Source: Melampsora larici-populina 98AG31 (lineage: Eukaryota; Basidiomycota; Pucciniomycetes; Pucciniales; Melampsoraceae). Taken from it: a DNA stretch of 64,000 bases. The DNA is taken from positions 518,296-582,295 of the forward strand of contig NW_006768771.1 of NCBI RefSeq assembly GCF_000204055.1, in the 5' to 3' direction. How positions within the stretch are numbered: position 1 is the stretch's first letter; every line of letters starts with the position of its first letter. The position numbers were made by a program, and so were the translations under genes. Below are positions 10,440 through 20,058 of this stretch, piece by piece. Below the pieces are notes generated by a model. The model saw only the letters and a list, made by a program, of their open reading frames with translations. It made no database searches and had not been told where the DNA came from.

Positions 10440-12107
10440 AGATGGGGGCTGTAGGCCAGCCCCTCAATGCTGATTCTGGTCCCTCTGGCAACAACCTCAA
10501 CCGCGATGTTGGCGAAGATGAAGAAGCTTACTATCGAGGCTTTATACCGGCTGGAATTTTTGAAGATGACGGTAACCCGATTGGATTGATGTGGACAGGG
10601 CAGTAGCACAATTTGTTTACAAACATTGCGGATATCAATACGCTCAACAGCACAAGGATCTCCGTCTCCAATGGCAAGCTATCAAGAATCAACTCACAGC
10701 AGCTTATCTTCTCACACTGGGGGCGCGGCCTTTTTTCAGAAGGCGCGCCTACGCGCCTTTTCTCGAATCAAAACCGCGCCTAGGCGCTGCTGGCGCGCCA
10801 GGCGCGATTTTTTAGAGCAAAAATTGAGCCAAACTTGAGAAAGGCTTGTCTTTGGAAAAATTCAGATCTTGAAGTGCTTTAATAAACGAAAAGTAAGATG
10901 ACAGAAGAGATACAACTAGCCAAAATTGACATCTTTGGGGTTCCAAGCTCCAGGTGCACCAATCACAGGTGCACTGTGTGGCTTCTGAATGTTTGGCATA
11001 TTGTTGACCGGATAAAAAGATGACCAGTATACGGATCCATATTCAAAGTATACATGAATTCAGAAGGATCCTTGAACCTGGGGGCATATCTGATGGTAGA
11101 ATCAAACCTAACAGAGCCCCCCTCGCCATGTTTGTTAGGTTTGGATACCCATACCCAATGTGGGCGCGCCGACCGATTTTTCGAGTTGTTCGGGCGCGCC
11201 TCGCGCCTAGGCGCGAGGCGCGTCGTTTGGCGCGTTTTTGTTTCTGCGCCCCCAGTGTGATTATCTTCACTCTGCATTCAAGACCCTCAATTGGACTACG
11301 GCCGGCTTGTATCTTGGCCATGATAACGTAGATTGTCCGTGTACAGGTGCCATGTGTTATCACCGTATTGTAGATCTTGTCGATCTGCTAGGTCAGTCAG
11401 TGGACATGATTGTGGAATATCAATTTTACACTGATGTTTAATTATCTGCCAGAGCGACATGTTTCAACCTTGGTCGGATTCTGTTGTTGCATGCCGGAAG
11501 CTGTCCAGCTTGTGTATCAAGGCTACATCCCGTCTTCACCTCAAAAGCCCCACACAGCCTTTTCAATTCCTCTATTGCAACTCTACCACTTTATCTGGCA
11601 GACATCCGCTTGTGCCGCCTCCAGTTTCATTGAAGGACTCATGAACTTTCATGATTGACAATCATCAACTCATTTCACATATTGTAGCTATTGTCGTAAC
11701 GGACAGCAGCGCAACTTGACTCAACCATTTTCAAACGCCTTGCATGTTCATACTCGCACCATCATCATTGCAAAACAGTTACTTCAAAGCGGACTTCAAC
11801 TTCAATCTGCGGACATCTGGGCTGAATGATGTGGCCGATGTTTTGGACCCGCAGAAGCTGAAACAAAAGTGTCTCCTGAAGAGCCAGATGTGATAATATG
11901 CATGGACGGAAATTTCCAGCATTGGCACAACACTCTGGCAAGCAAAGACTGCCCAGAAAAGTTGGAGTACCCTTCCATCTTTCTTCGGCTGTCTCAAATC
12001 AGTAAACACGATATCACACTCCCGAATATCCCTACCGATGTCAGTTTTTTTCCCAATTCATTTTGTACAATCTGAAGAGCTGATGATCTGTGATTTCAAA
12101 ACACCGG
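10440..12107 (+). pseudogene. KDZ transposase, N-terminal half (broken)
   Basis: The first half of a Kyakuja-Dileera-Zisupton (KDZ) transposase gene, a fungal DNA transposon family. Visible in order are an acidic segment (AGIFEDDGNPIGL near 10545), a helical part (YAQQHKDLRLQWQAIKNQL near 10640) that continues after the hAT-like MITE as AFKTLNWTTA, and a Cys-rich part (HDNVDCPCTGAM). Then come CCCMPEAVQLVYQGYIP, a CGRCFGP motif and VIICMDGNFQHWHN near 11900. An intron with a GTCAGT donor near 12040 leads to ELMICDFKTP, where the gypsy element interrupts. Damage is a frame change near 10600, another near 11440 and an in-frame TGA at 11827-11829. It continues at 17784. Confidence 0.8.
10712..11260. 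mobile_element. hAT-like MITE, GC-rich
   Basis: The termini TCACACTGGGGGCGC and GCGCCCCCAGTGTGA are perfect 15-bp inverted repeats, flanked by the 8-bp duplication TTATCTTC (10704-10711, 11261-11268); 8 bp is diagnostic of hAT. Removing the element and one duplication restores the KDZ frame (AAYLHSAFKTL). Subterminal regions are full of GGCGCGCC-type words, unlike the A/T-rich surroundings. It has no transposase; the six-frame open frames here come from its GC-rich palindromic ends. Confidence 0.9.
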
Positions 12108-12444
12108 TGTAAGGCTCTATGATCTAGAGCCTTCACTGAGGCGAATGGGACTGGAGTGATGACTCCGAAACGTAATCTATAATCCAACTAGATTCCAAAA
12201 ATCACAAACAACGCTAGCTCCAGCCGAAGATATTCGGTCAATCAGTCTAAAGCTCTACAACAGACATATCCGAGAAAGAGAAACGGATGATAGAAACATG
12301 AGAATAAAGAGAACTGAGGATCTCACCTAGCTCCAGCCGAAGATATTCGGTGAAGAAGAAGTTCTTCGTGGAGCTAGGGCCTTGACAACTATAACTACGA
12401 CCTGTCTACATCCATGAGTCCATAACCATATGTAATCCCTTACA
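12108..12444 (-). repeat. 3' LTR of the gypsy element
   Basis: 337-bp direct repeat of 17447-17783. It contains two copies of the imperfect palindromic block 'ctccagccgaagatattcgg' (near 12215 and 12330). Confidence 0.95.
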
Positions 12445-12928
12445 TCCCTCCCCTTCTAAAAAAAAACTGAGTCCTCCAAAAAAATTCAAAAGTATAAAAG
12501 AAAAGAAAAAAAGAAAAAAATTGCAATTGGCGTAACTCGCCCCAAAGAAATTTGACCATGACGCGTCCCAGTGAAAAGCAAAAAAAAAGAGAAAAGAAAA
12601 ATTTATTCTTAAAGAAACAGAACATAAAAAAATTACTGAGCTAATTGAAAAAAAGAAAGAAAAGAGGAAAGGAAATTCAGATTGTTGTGAGTCTTGATGT
12701 ATAATTAAATTGAATCTTGAGTTATCAATAATCGTGAATCTTGAATCATGAGCATTCTTTATCTTGCGGTTTTCATAATCGTTGTTGTCGTAATCATTGT
12801 TGTCTCGTTTGCATCTAGGAAGGAGGTCGGAAGGACGCGATGCGCTCACATGTGTGGCCAAGGTGATGCTTATGACAATTTTTTTTTTTGGTGGTAGTAG
12901 ATTCGGCGGTGCATACATTGGGAGGAAC

Positions 12929-15178
12929 TTACTTTCGGACCCTTGTTCCTAGCTCTTCCTCTTTCCAATGATACTTCTTCAATTTCGAAATGTGAAATAC
13001 TGGGTGGGATTTGTCGTCGTCGTGCAATTTTAATCGGAAGTTTCTGCCATCGTTGTTGGCTTCCACTACTTTGTAAGGTCCATCGTATCTCGGGCGCAAC
13101 TTTGATGTAGGCTTGCCTCCTCCTCCGACGACTTGTTGGCGGTCCTTGCTGTCAATTAGCACCCAATCGCCGGGTACGAGCGTGTCACCTTGACGTCTTC
13201 TGGTGTTGTAATGTAGCGCTTGAGAGATTCTACTTGACCACAGCTTGTCTCGATACTGCGCCCACGCCCCTTGCCGGACTTCTATCCACTTCTTGATATC
13301 GGGTCGTACTTCACTAAGGTCCTTCTGAACTGGGAAAAGTCGTGGTTTCTTGCCGAACACGAACTCGAATGGTGAAACCCCGGTAGATACATTGATTGCT
13401 GAGTTGATCGCGTATTCAACTGCTGGTAGGGCTTCGAGCCACTTGCCGTGTCGATGTTCAACTAGGTGACGGAGGATTTGTACAATCGTTTTGTTTGAGA
13501 TCTCGCTACGACCGTCAGCTTGTGGGTGGTAAGCTGTAGTCAGTTTCACGTCAACATGCAAAAGGGAGTTCAGTTCTTGCCAAAATTGTGAGGTCCACGT
13601 CTTGTCTCTGTCTCCGATCATGGTTTTCGGCGCGCCGAAGATTGATAACCACGCGCTGAACAGTCGTTGGGCAGTACGTTCTGCGGTGTCCTTCTGGCAA
13701 ACCGGAATTGCACGAACAAATCCAGTCAGGCGACACGTACATGATAAGATCATGTCGTACCCTCTAAAATTCGGGAAAGGCCCTATGAAGTCCAAAGAAA
13801 TGTCTTCCATCGGGAGGCGTGGTACTTCTGTCGATTGGAGGCGTCCCGAAGGTAGGGATGTTCTGGCCTTGGTCCTTTGACAGATGTCACATGAAGATAG
13901 GAAGCTGTTAACGTCTTTTGACATTTCTGGCCAAAAAAATTCGTTTCGTAGCTGAGTTAGTGTCTTCAGTCTTCCCAGATGTCCCAGTGCTTTATGTGTC
14001 CTCTCAATGAGCATTTCACGTAGCTTGTAGTTGTTGGGGATCAACAGCCTTCCATCGACAAAGATCAAGTCCTCTCGCCATTCCGTGCCTTCGCGTAACG
14101 GTAGGGTTTTTCCGACTTTCACGCAAAATGGGTCTTTAGAGTATCCGGCCTTGATGTCTTGAATGATTTTCTCGTCCAGGGAGGCGTCGATTTGGATGGC
14201 TGCGACTTCGTCTTTCCGTGATAGTGCATCTGCGACCGCATTATCTTCACCTTTGATGTAATTGAAGTTCAAGTCGAATTGTGAAAGCGTCTCTAACCAA
14301 CGTGCCTGTCGTCGACTTAGATTTCTCTGGGTCAGTAAATGCGTCAATGAATGATGGTCTGACATTACATTAATTTTGAGGCCTAAGAGTATCATCTTCC
14401 ACTTTTGTAATGCGTTCACGACTGCAAGGAGTTCCTGCTCATGTACCGGATAATTGCGTTCTGCTGGGGACATTGTACGACTTTCATAAGCGATTGGTGA
14501 TGATGTGTCCCATTGCTTCCCTTGAAATAGGGCTGCTCCAAGTCCGTGGCCGCTGGCATCGGTGAAAAGCCAAACTGGGTCCTCTGACTCATAATTAATT
14601 TGTTTCAGTACCGGGAGTGTCGTTATGATATGTTTAATGTTTTCGAATGCTTTGTGTTCTTTGTCTCCCCATTGAAAGGGTAAGTTTTTTCGTTTTGTGC
14701 TTGTCAAGGGAGATAAGGTACCGACATAGTGCGCCAATCCATCAATGAACTTCTTGAGGAATTGCACCGTGCCTAAAAATTTTAGTAATTGTTTTTGTGA
14801 TGTAGGTGTCTTCCAATTTGATACTTTTTCTACCTTTGCCTCATCGGGACATACTCCCTCCCCACTAATTTCATGTCCTAGAAAGTTGATACTTGTCCTG
14901 AATAGTTTACTCTTCTGTGGTGAACAATAGAGTTTTGCTACCTTGAGTCTTCTCAAAACTTCTCGTACGTGTAATTCGTGTTCTTCTGCGGACTGTGAGA
15001 ATACCACAACATCGTCAATGAAAACAACACAATAAGTTCCAATGATGTCTCCTAAAGCCTCTTCTACTCTACTCTGATGTGTGGCCGGTCCATTAGTCAG
15101 CCCCATTGCCATAACCGTCCATTCAAACAGGCCAAACGGTGTTTTGACTGCTGTCAATGGTATGTCTTCTTCACGCAT
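12929..15178 (-). CDS. Gypsy pol: reverse transcriptase (rest), RNase H, integrase
   Basis: A frame of about 749 residues, read 15178 to 12929. In order: the reverse transcriptase palm with FIDDVVVFS (catalytic aspartates, near residue 55), RNase H with FTDASGHGLGAAL (near 205), the integrase H2C2 zinc finger (HKALGHLGRLKTL ... CDICQ, near 395-430), and the integrase core (DFIGPFPNF, GDRDKTWTS, and the Glu in QADGRSEISN). It ends with the GPY/F-like segment YDGPYKVVEANNDGR and HISKLKKYHW. No chromodomain follows before the stop at 12929. The start is not a real initiation site: this frame is the continuation of 15154-16537, displaced by one base near 15165-15180. Confidence 0.92.
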   Translation of the reverse strand: MREEDIPLTAVKTPFGLFEWTVMAMGLTNGPATHQSRVEEALGDIIGTYCVVFIDDVVVFSQSAEEHELHVREVLRRLKVAKLYCSPQKSKLFRTSINFLGHEISGEGVCPDEAKVEKVSNWKTPTSQKQLLKFLGTVQFLKKFIDGLAHYVGTLSPLTSTKRKNLPFQWGDKEHKAFENIKHIITTLPVLKQINYESEDPVWLFTDASGHGLGAALFQGKQWDTSSPIAYESRTMSPAERNYPVHEQELLAVVNALQKWKMILLGLKINVMSDHHSLTHLLTQRNLSRRQARWLETLSQFDLNFNYIKGEDNAVADALSRKDEVAAIQIDASLDEKIIQDIKAGYSKDPFCVKVGKTLPLREGTEWREDLIFVDGRLLIPNNYKLREMLIERTHKALGHLGRLKTLTQLRNEFFWPEMSKDVNSFLSSCDICQRTKARTSLPSGRLQSTEVPRLPMEDISLDFIGPFPNFRGYDMILSCTCRLTGFVRAIPVCQKDTAERTAQRLFSAWLSIFGAPKTMIGDRDKTWTSQFWQELNSLLHVDVKLTTAYHPQADGRSEISNKTIVQILRHLVEHRHGKWLEALPAVEYAINSAINVSTGVSPFEFVFGKKPRLFPVQKDLSEVRPDIKKWIEVRQGAWAQYRDKLWSSRISQALHYNTRRRQGDTLVPGDWVLIDSKDRQQVVGGGGKPTSKLRPRYDGPYKVVEANNDGRNFRLKLHDDDKSHPVFHISKLKKYHWKEEELGTRVRK

Positions 15179-16537
15179 TCTTGTTGAAAGAAAGAATTGA
15201 TTTGATCCAGAATGGAAAAGACCTTTCCAGTGCTTACCAGTCCGACGGCTTCATCGACGTTTGGTAATGGGGACCTGTCTTTAACTGTATATTTGTTCAG
15301 TTTTCTGTAGTCACAGACCCACCGCGGTAAGGCGTTTGGATCTTTTTTGGGGATGATCATGGAGGGTGACGCATATTGACTCGTTGATCGTCTTATGCGT
15401 CCTGCTTTCAGGTGTTGTGCAATTAGCTTCTGCCATGCCGCTCGGTACTTTGGTGGATAGTTGTATTGTTTTTCGTTGATAACGACCTTAGGATCCGTCA
15501 GCACAATCTTGTGAGTGACTTTGGAGGATGCATTCTGCCCTTCAGGTGGAATGAAATCATCCTCCTCATCGTCCGTCACTGCTGGTAATTCCTCCGGGAA
15601 CATCTCCGTGAATTCTTGAAGTACTCGCTCTTCTCGCATTGTCAGATCTCGTGAACTCTGCACTCTCTCTAGGTTTTTCACCACACATGCTATCATTGCG
15701 TTAGTCATTGAGCTTTCAATTTCTTTCTTAGCAACTTCTTCTAGCAAAACAGTATGCGTAGGTACATGAGTCACTGATCGGTTGTGGAGGGATACATCAA
15801 GGTGGTATTTTTCCAGAAAGGGGGTTCCCAAAATGACATCGTATGTGTGTCCTAATGGTGCGATCTTGAAGAAGGTTGACCCGAAACGTAAAGGTGGATC
15901 CATCGAGCTGACATTAGCAAAGCAGAACTCTCTAATGACAAAAGGAGTGTTGTCGGATGAAATGGCCAGACTCACCTCAATGGGTGTCACGAGTTGTCTA
16001 CGAGGGATTTGAGCCTTCTTCGCCATTGGTTCCGACATTAGGTTTGCTTCTGCTGCTGAGTCAATCAATGCACGCATGCGAGTCCCGTTAATCACTAAAT
16101 GCAAGATGATAGATTTAGTTTTTTGAGATTGTTCCACACACCCTGTCATTTCCTCCTCCATGTGTGCTAACAAAATTCGATCAGCTTCTTCGTATCGTTC
16201 AATTTCTTTCTGAGTTAATTCTGGTGCGAGTACATTAGGATTCTCAGTCATTGTTCTGACGGGAATCGAAGTTGTGGGGCGTCCTGCTGGTCTGCTCGTA
16301 GGCGTTCCTGCTGGTTGACTAGGTCGACTGTTTGATGATGTTACTTGAGCATTTTGGCGCGGTGGTCGTGGCCCGGGATCAAATACGCTTAACGGTGGTA
16401 ATTTGATGTACGGTCCTTTCACCGGTCCTTGGCAGTTCGGATTCCCACACTTGGTACGACACGAAGAGCAGATTCCCAGATGACGAAGGTATTGGTGGTA
16501 ATGCCAGGCGTAATCGGCACGTTGCTCGGCGGTACGG
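15154..16537 (-). CDS. Gypsy gag C-terminus, protease and start of reverse transcriptase
   Basis: The open frame runs from the gag side of the gap, through a Cys-rich segment (CSSCRTKCGNPNCQG, near 16450), a proline-rich linker and a retroviral-type aspartic protease (ALIDSAAEANLMS, near 16065, with Asp-Ser-Ala in place of Asp-Ser/Thr-Gly). It ends with the first part of the reverse transcriptase (AGRIRRSTSQYASPSMIIPKK near 15380 and WVCDYRKLNKYT near 15310). The frame stops shortly after overlapping the next pol frame, which indicates a one-base deletion rather than programmed frameshifting, because the break is inside the RT fold. Confidence 0.85.
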
Positions 16538-16612
16538 TTATCGTTTCCAGCTGGTGGTTGGGTCTGATAGTTTGATCTGACGGTTGCTGCATGATGGTTG
16601 TTCGGGTTGTGG

Positions 16613-16712
16613 NNNNNNNNNNNNNNNNNNNNNNNNNNNNNNNNNNNNNNNNNNNNNNNNNNNNNNNNNNNNNNNNNNNNNNNNNNNNNNNNNNNNNNNN
16701 NNNNNNNNNNNN
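16613..16712. other. Assembly gap of 100 N
   Basis: Exactly 100 N, the usual placeholder for a gap of unknown length, lies inside the gypsy gag gene. The reading frame across it cannot be trusted and a gag segment is missing. Confidence 0.98.
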
Positions 16713-17308
16713 GGGCTACGAAACCTAGTGAACCAGTTGGTTGACGGTGTTCCCCCGTTGGATCCGTTGCCTGTCTGTCCAGCCGTGTTTGTTGGTTGGT
16801 GACCCGAGAGTAGTTGGGACATTGACGCTTCTAAGGCGTTGATTCGGTCTCGATCGGCCTTCAGGGTGGATACTTCGGCCTGAAGACGTGCGATCAGTGC
16901 GTCTTTGTCCATTTCGTCGTCTCCGTCTCGTCCTTTGCCTTTGTGAGACGGTCCTTCTTCCATCATTGGTGGGTTCGGTGTGAAGACAAAGCTTCCTGGT
17001 GGTCTAGGTGTGTCTTCGGACAATTTGGAATTAAAAAAATGACGGACAATTCGGGTGTCAGGAGTGATGGCGAGGTCAAAGGGGTCTGGTAAGGTGGCTG
17101 GCGTTGAAGTCACAAACGGCGTATGCGTGGTGTTGGCTAGGATAGTGTGGTCGCTGTCGGGCGTGTCTGGAGGTGCTTCCGGTCGATAATTATATCGAGG
17201 AGCTAAAGGTGGTTCTGGCGAGTTGTCAATGGCGTGTTGGTGTTGTCTTAGTCGACGTAGTAACCTTTCCGGGTCGTTGGTAAAGTTCGCCGGTAAAGCG
17301 AATCCCAT
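16713..17308 (-). CDS. Gypsy gag, N-terminal part
   Basis: The frame is open from upstream of 17365 to the gap. The first in-frame ATG is at 17306-17308 (MGFALPANFTNDP), and no ATG precedes it after the upstream stop, so I use this start. A Pro/Thr-rich N-terminus is followed by DGDDEMDKDALIARLQAE and a short coiled coil (LQAEVSTLKADRDRINALEASM). This is a coiled-coil plus disordered arrangement common in fungal gypsy gag. The capsid core presumably falls partly in the gap. Confidence 0.75.
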
Positions 17309-17446
17309 TAAGCGACGTAAGACTGTCGATTCTTTCTGAGTTCTCTCACGGGTGGCAGATGTCAAGGATTTTCAAGGTAAAACAAAAAAAAACTGAATAC
17401 GAGTTGGATTGATTTGCACAGTTGAACTGATTATAGATTAAAAAAG

Positions 17447-17783
17447 TGTAAGGCTCTATGATCTAGAGCCTTCACTGAGGCGAATGGGACTGGAGTGATG
17501 ACTCCGAAACGTAATCTATAATCCAACTAGATTCCAAAAATCACAAACAACGCTAGCTCCAGCCGAAGATATTCGGTCAATCAGTCTAAAGCTCTACAAC
17601 AGACATATCCGAGAAAGAGAAACGGATGATAGAAACATGAGAATAAAGAGAACTGAGGATCTCACCTAGCTCCAGCCGAAGATATTCGGTGAAGAAGAAG
17701 TTCTTCGTGGAGCTAGGGCCTTGACAACTATAACTACGACCTGTCTACATCCATGAGTCCATAACCATATGTAATCCCTTACA
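17447..17783 (-). repeat. 5' LTR of the gypsy element
   Basis: 337 bp, identical by eye to 12108-12444. Followed by the ACCGG target duplication at 17784-17788. Confidence 0.95.
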
Positions 17784-19981
17784 ACCGGATCCATGCTCCA
17801 AAGCGCACAAAACCACCAACAATACTAGGAATTTGAAAACATGGGACCAATGTGATGATACCGGGCTTTTTGCTGCTGCATGCCGACACAATGTCCCTTT
17901 ATTACTGGCCAATATTTACCAGAGTGGTGAAAAGTGGGCAAATATCTGGTTTTGATCTCGACAGCGTGACTGACCAGCTTGTGTTCAAAAACAACAAAAA
18001 ACAGGATGTACTATCCTCTGAGCTTGGTAGAAGCTACACTCGACAAATTCCCAACAAAGTGTTTTGGTGTGTTGTACGATATTGGTTGTCACCTCGAAAA
18101 ATACATCATAAAGGTAAGGAGCTCATTTCAAGTATTACATCTTGTTCCCGCCACTGACATCATTTCCATGCAGCACAACCTTATCCCTCAACATATAGGT
18201 CAGCTGATGTTTCGGACATTGGTTTTCCATGCCTATGTCCATACCTGGGCATGTCAGCTGTTCTACAATCCACGATTCCGTGATTACTGGGGATTATCGG
18301 ACGGAGAAGGACTGGAGCGCACCTGGTATTTCCTCGTGTGCCTTGTTGCGTGTCTCCGCGTGTCTACACGGCTTCACTGCCTCCAAGCAATTGAACTACG
18401 TTGCAATTATTTGGCACTTCGACACCAAAACAACACCAGCGAATGGCTATCCCGACGGCTAGCGCACACAATGAATACGATGAAAGAAGCACAACTTAAG
18501 TTGGATGAACTATGTAAAAGATTGAATACTTATGATGATTATAACAAAGGACGTACCTACACACCAGATTTTTTTGCCGCCCAGTGGAAAGCAGAGTGAG
18601 AAGCCAATATTGCCACTGCTCAAGACGTCAAGAGCCGGCAGAAACTTGAGCTAGGTTGGCTCCTGTGCCTTGAGCAACGCTCACATCAAGTTTGGTGAGG
18701 GTGGCTCACCATTTTTAGGCACATGGGTTAAGTCTGAAACTATGTGTACCCATAGGCTTGATCCTCTCAACACCGACGACGGCGGCTTAGAGTGTTTGCA
18801 GCGGTTTGAAGACCTTGCAAAAAAGATTGAGGATCAGCGTCAAAAAATCGGACCATCTGCAATTACAACAAATCTCTCTGGTAAGTCAATCAAACTCTTC
18901 ACTTACCATGTCATACAACTTCAACTCACTCCGCTGTCATCTTCAGAACAAGGTCAAGACATGTTGTTGAAAGTGTGGTACGCAAAAACTGTGGTTCAAA
19001 TGCGCTTCTTGGCTTTGCAAGCGGAGCAAAGGCCCTTGGATCCGGAAACGAGGGTTGGGGGAGGTTCACGGCTTGGTCAGTTTGCATCACCTTCTCAAAT
19101 ACCAATATTTTAAGCATTTGTTGACATATATGTGACCAAACCACCCAGGCACCCATGAGAAAGAACGGATCATGGAGGCAATTCAACGTTGGACACGCAC
19201 AATGAAGAACATACTCGACATCTACAACCGACATCCTCAAGCCTTCAAAGACCAATGTCCCAGTCATCCAAGCGCCCCAGTGATTGAATATAGTGACCTT
19301 GTCGCATTGTAATCTGATGATCCCTTCTGGAACTACGGTGTCTTTACACATTCTAACAAACCTTGGGCGGTCAATGCTGCCACTCAGATGGGCATGCGGG
19401 CTCTTGCTCATTTGAAACAAGGTCAAGAGGAGTTTTGTAGAGTTGGATGGGAGGTACGACGAGCTATGCGTTGGGCAACGCATGAGCACAAGCGCCTGTG
19501 GACCAAACTGAACTCCCTGAAAGACACCGGCAATCTTCCAAATGATGGAATTCAGGTGTTTCTGGACAGCCTGATCTTATCAAAATTATCGGCAGAGAGC
19601 AGGGTCAAAGTTGTCAAAGGGACCCTCCACAACGCCTTTGTCAAGATCTGCGGACTATTGCTCCAATGGGATGATGATGTCATTGAAGTGATGATGAAAA
19701 CACCATCTCAGATGGCTGATCGTGAGTTGATGGTATTGTGGAAGTCTCACATCCTCAAGATCAAGACTCTGCGGTTAAAAGGCTTTGCCTCAACAAAAGC
19801 AGGCAACTTTGTTCACCTTTTCGAGACCGCCAATGTAGATGTAGATATGAATAATAATCCAGTAGTACCTGAGCAGGAAGCATTGGATGAGGATCTTTCT
19901 GATGTTGACAAAGATGAATGGGCTGAGGGTATTGACAAAGGCATGCTCCAAGGAATCTTTGAGACTGTTGGGCAAGAATAA
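17784..19981 (+). pseudogene. KDZ transposase, C-terminal half
   Basis: Continuation of the KDZ gene after the gypsy insertion. It encodes KTWDQCDDTGLFAAACRHN, then VPLLLANIYQSGEK, YYPLSLVEATLDKFP and FGVLYDIGCHLEKYI. The family hallmark YWGLSDGEGLER lies near 18285. The long helical C-terminus ends with an acidic tail (EALDEDLSDVDKDEWAEG) at TAA 19979-19981. Introns by GT-AG and frame: 17934-18004, 18114-18173, 18881-18946 and about 19075-19149. In-frame stops are TGA 18597-18599 (frame continues EANIATAQDVKSRQ) and a TAA near 19311. So it was dead or dying independently of the insertions. Terminal inverted repeats of the KDZ element were not identified. Confidence 0.85.
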
Positions 19982-20058
19982 GTAGGTTTAGTATTTCCCA
20001 CGTTGATGTATCAGAGTCACAATGTTTATTTTTTTTTGCTTGATGTGTCTTATCAATA

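Larger units (their letters stand above)
12108..17783 (-). mobile_element. Ty3/gypsy LTR retrotransposon, near-intact
   Basis: Element of 5676 bp (including a 100-N gap) in minus orientation. Its 337-bp LTRs (12108-12444 and 17447-17783) start TGTAAGG, end CCCTTACA and appear identical base for base. The target duplication is ACCGG (12103-12107, 17784-17788). The polypurine tract lies at 12445-12456 on the minus strand (aaggggaggga). The region 12457-12928 between pol and the 3' LTR is non-coding and rich in A/T homopolymers. It is inserted in the KDZ gene. Identical LTRs suggest a recent insertion. Confidence 0.95.

Noticed and set aside
10963..11363. Several overlapping open frames of about 100 codons on both strands
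   Set aside because: They come from the GC-rich palindromic ends of the hAT-like MITE and have no protein motif.
12406..12918. 170-codon minus-strand frame rich in Phe and Lys/Asn, as a possible gypsy accessory gene or chromodomain
   Set aside because: It covers the A/T-homopolymer 3' non-coding region next to the polypurine tract and shows no chromodomain or other motif.
17936..18004. Stop codons in the KDZ gene just after SGEK
   Set aside because: They fall in a 71-nt intron (GTGGGC...AACAG); removing it joins SGEK to the YYPLSLVEA segment.
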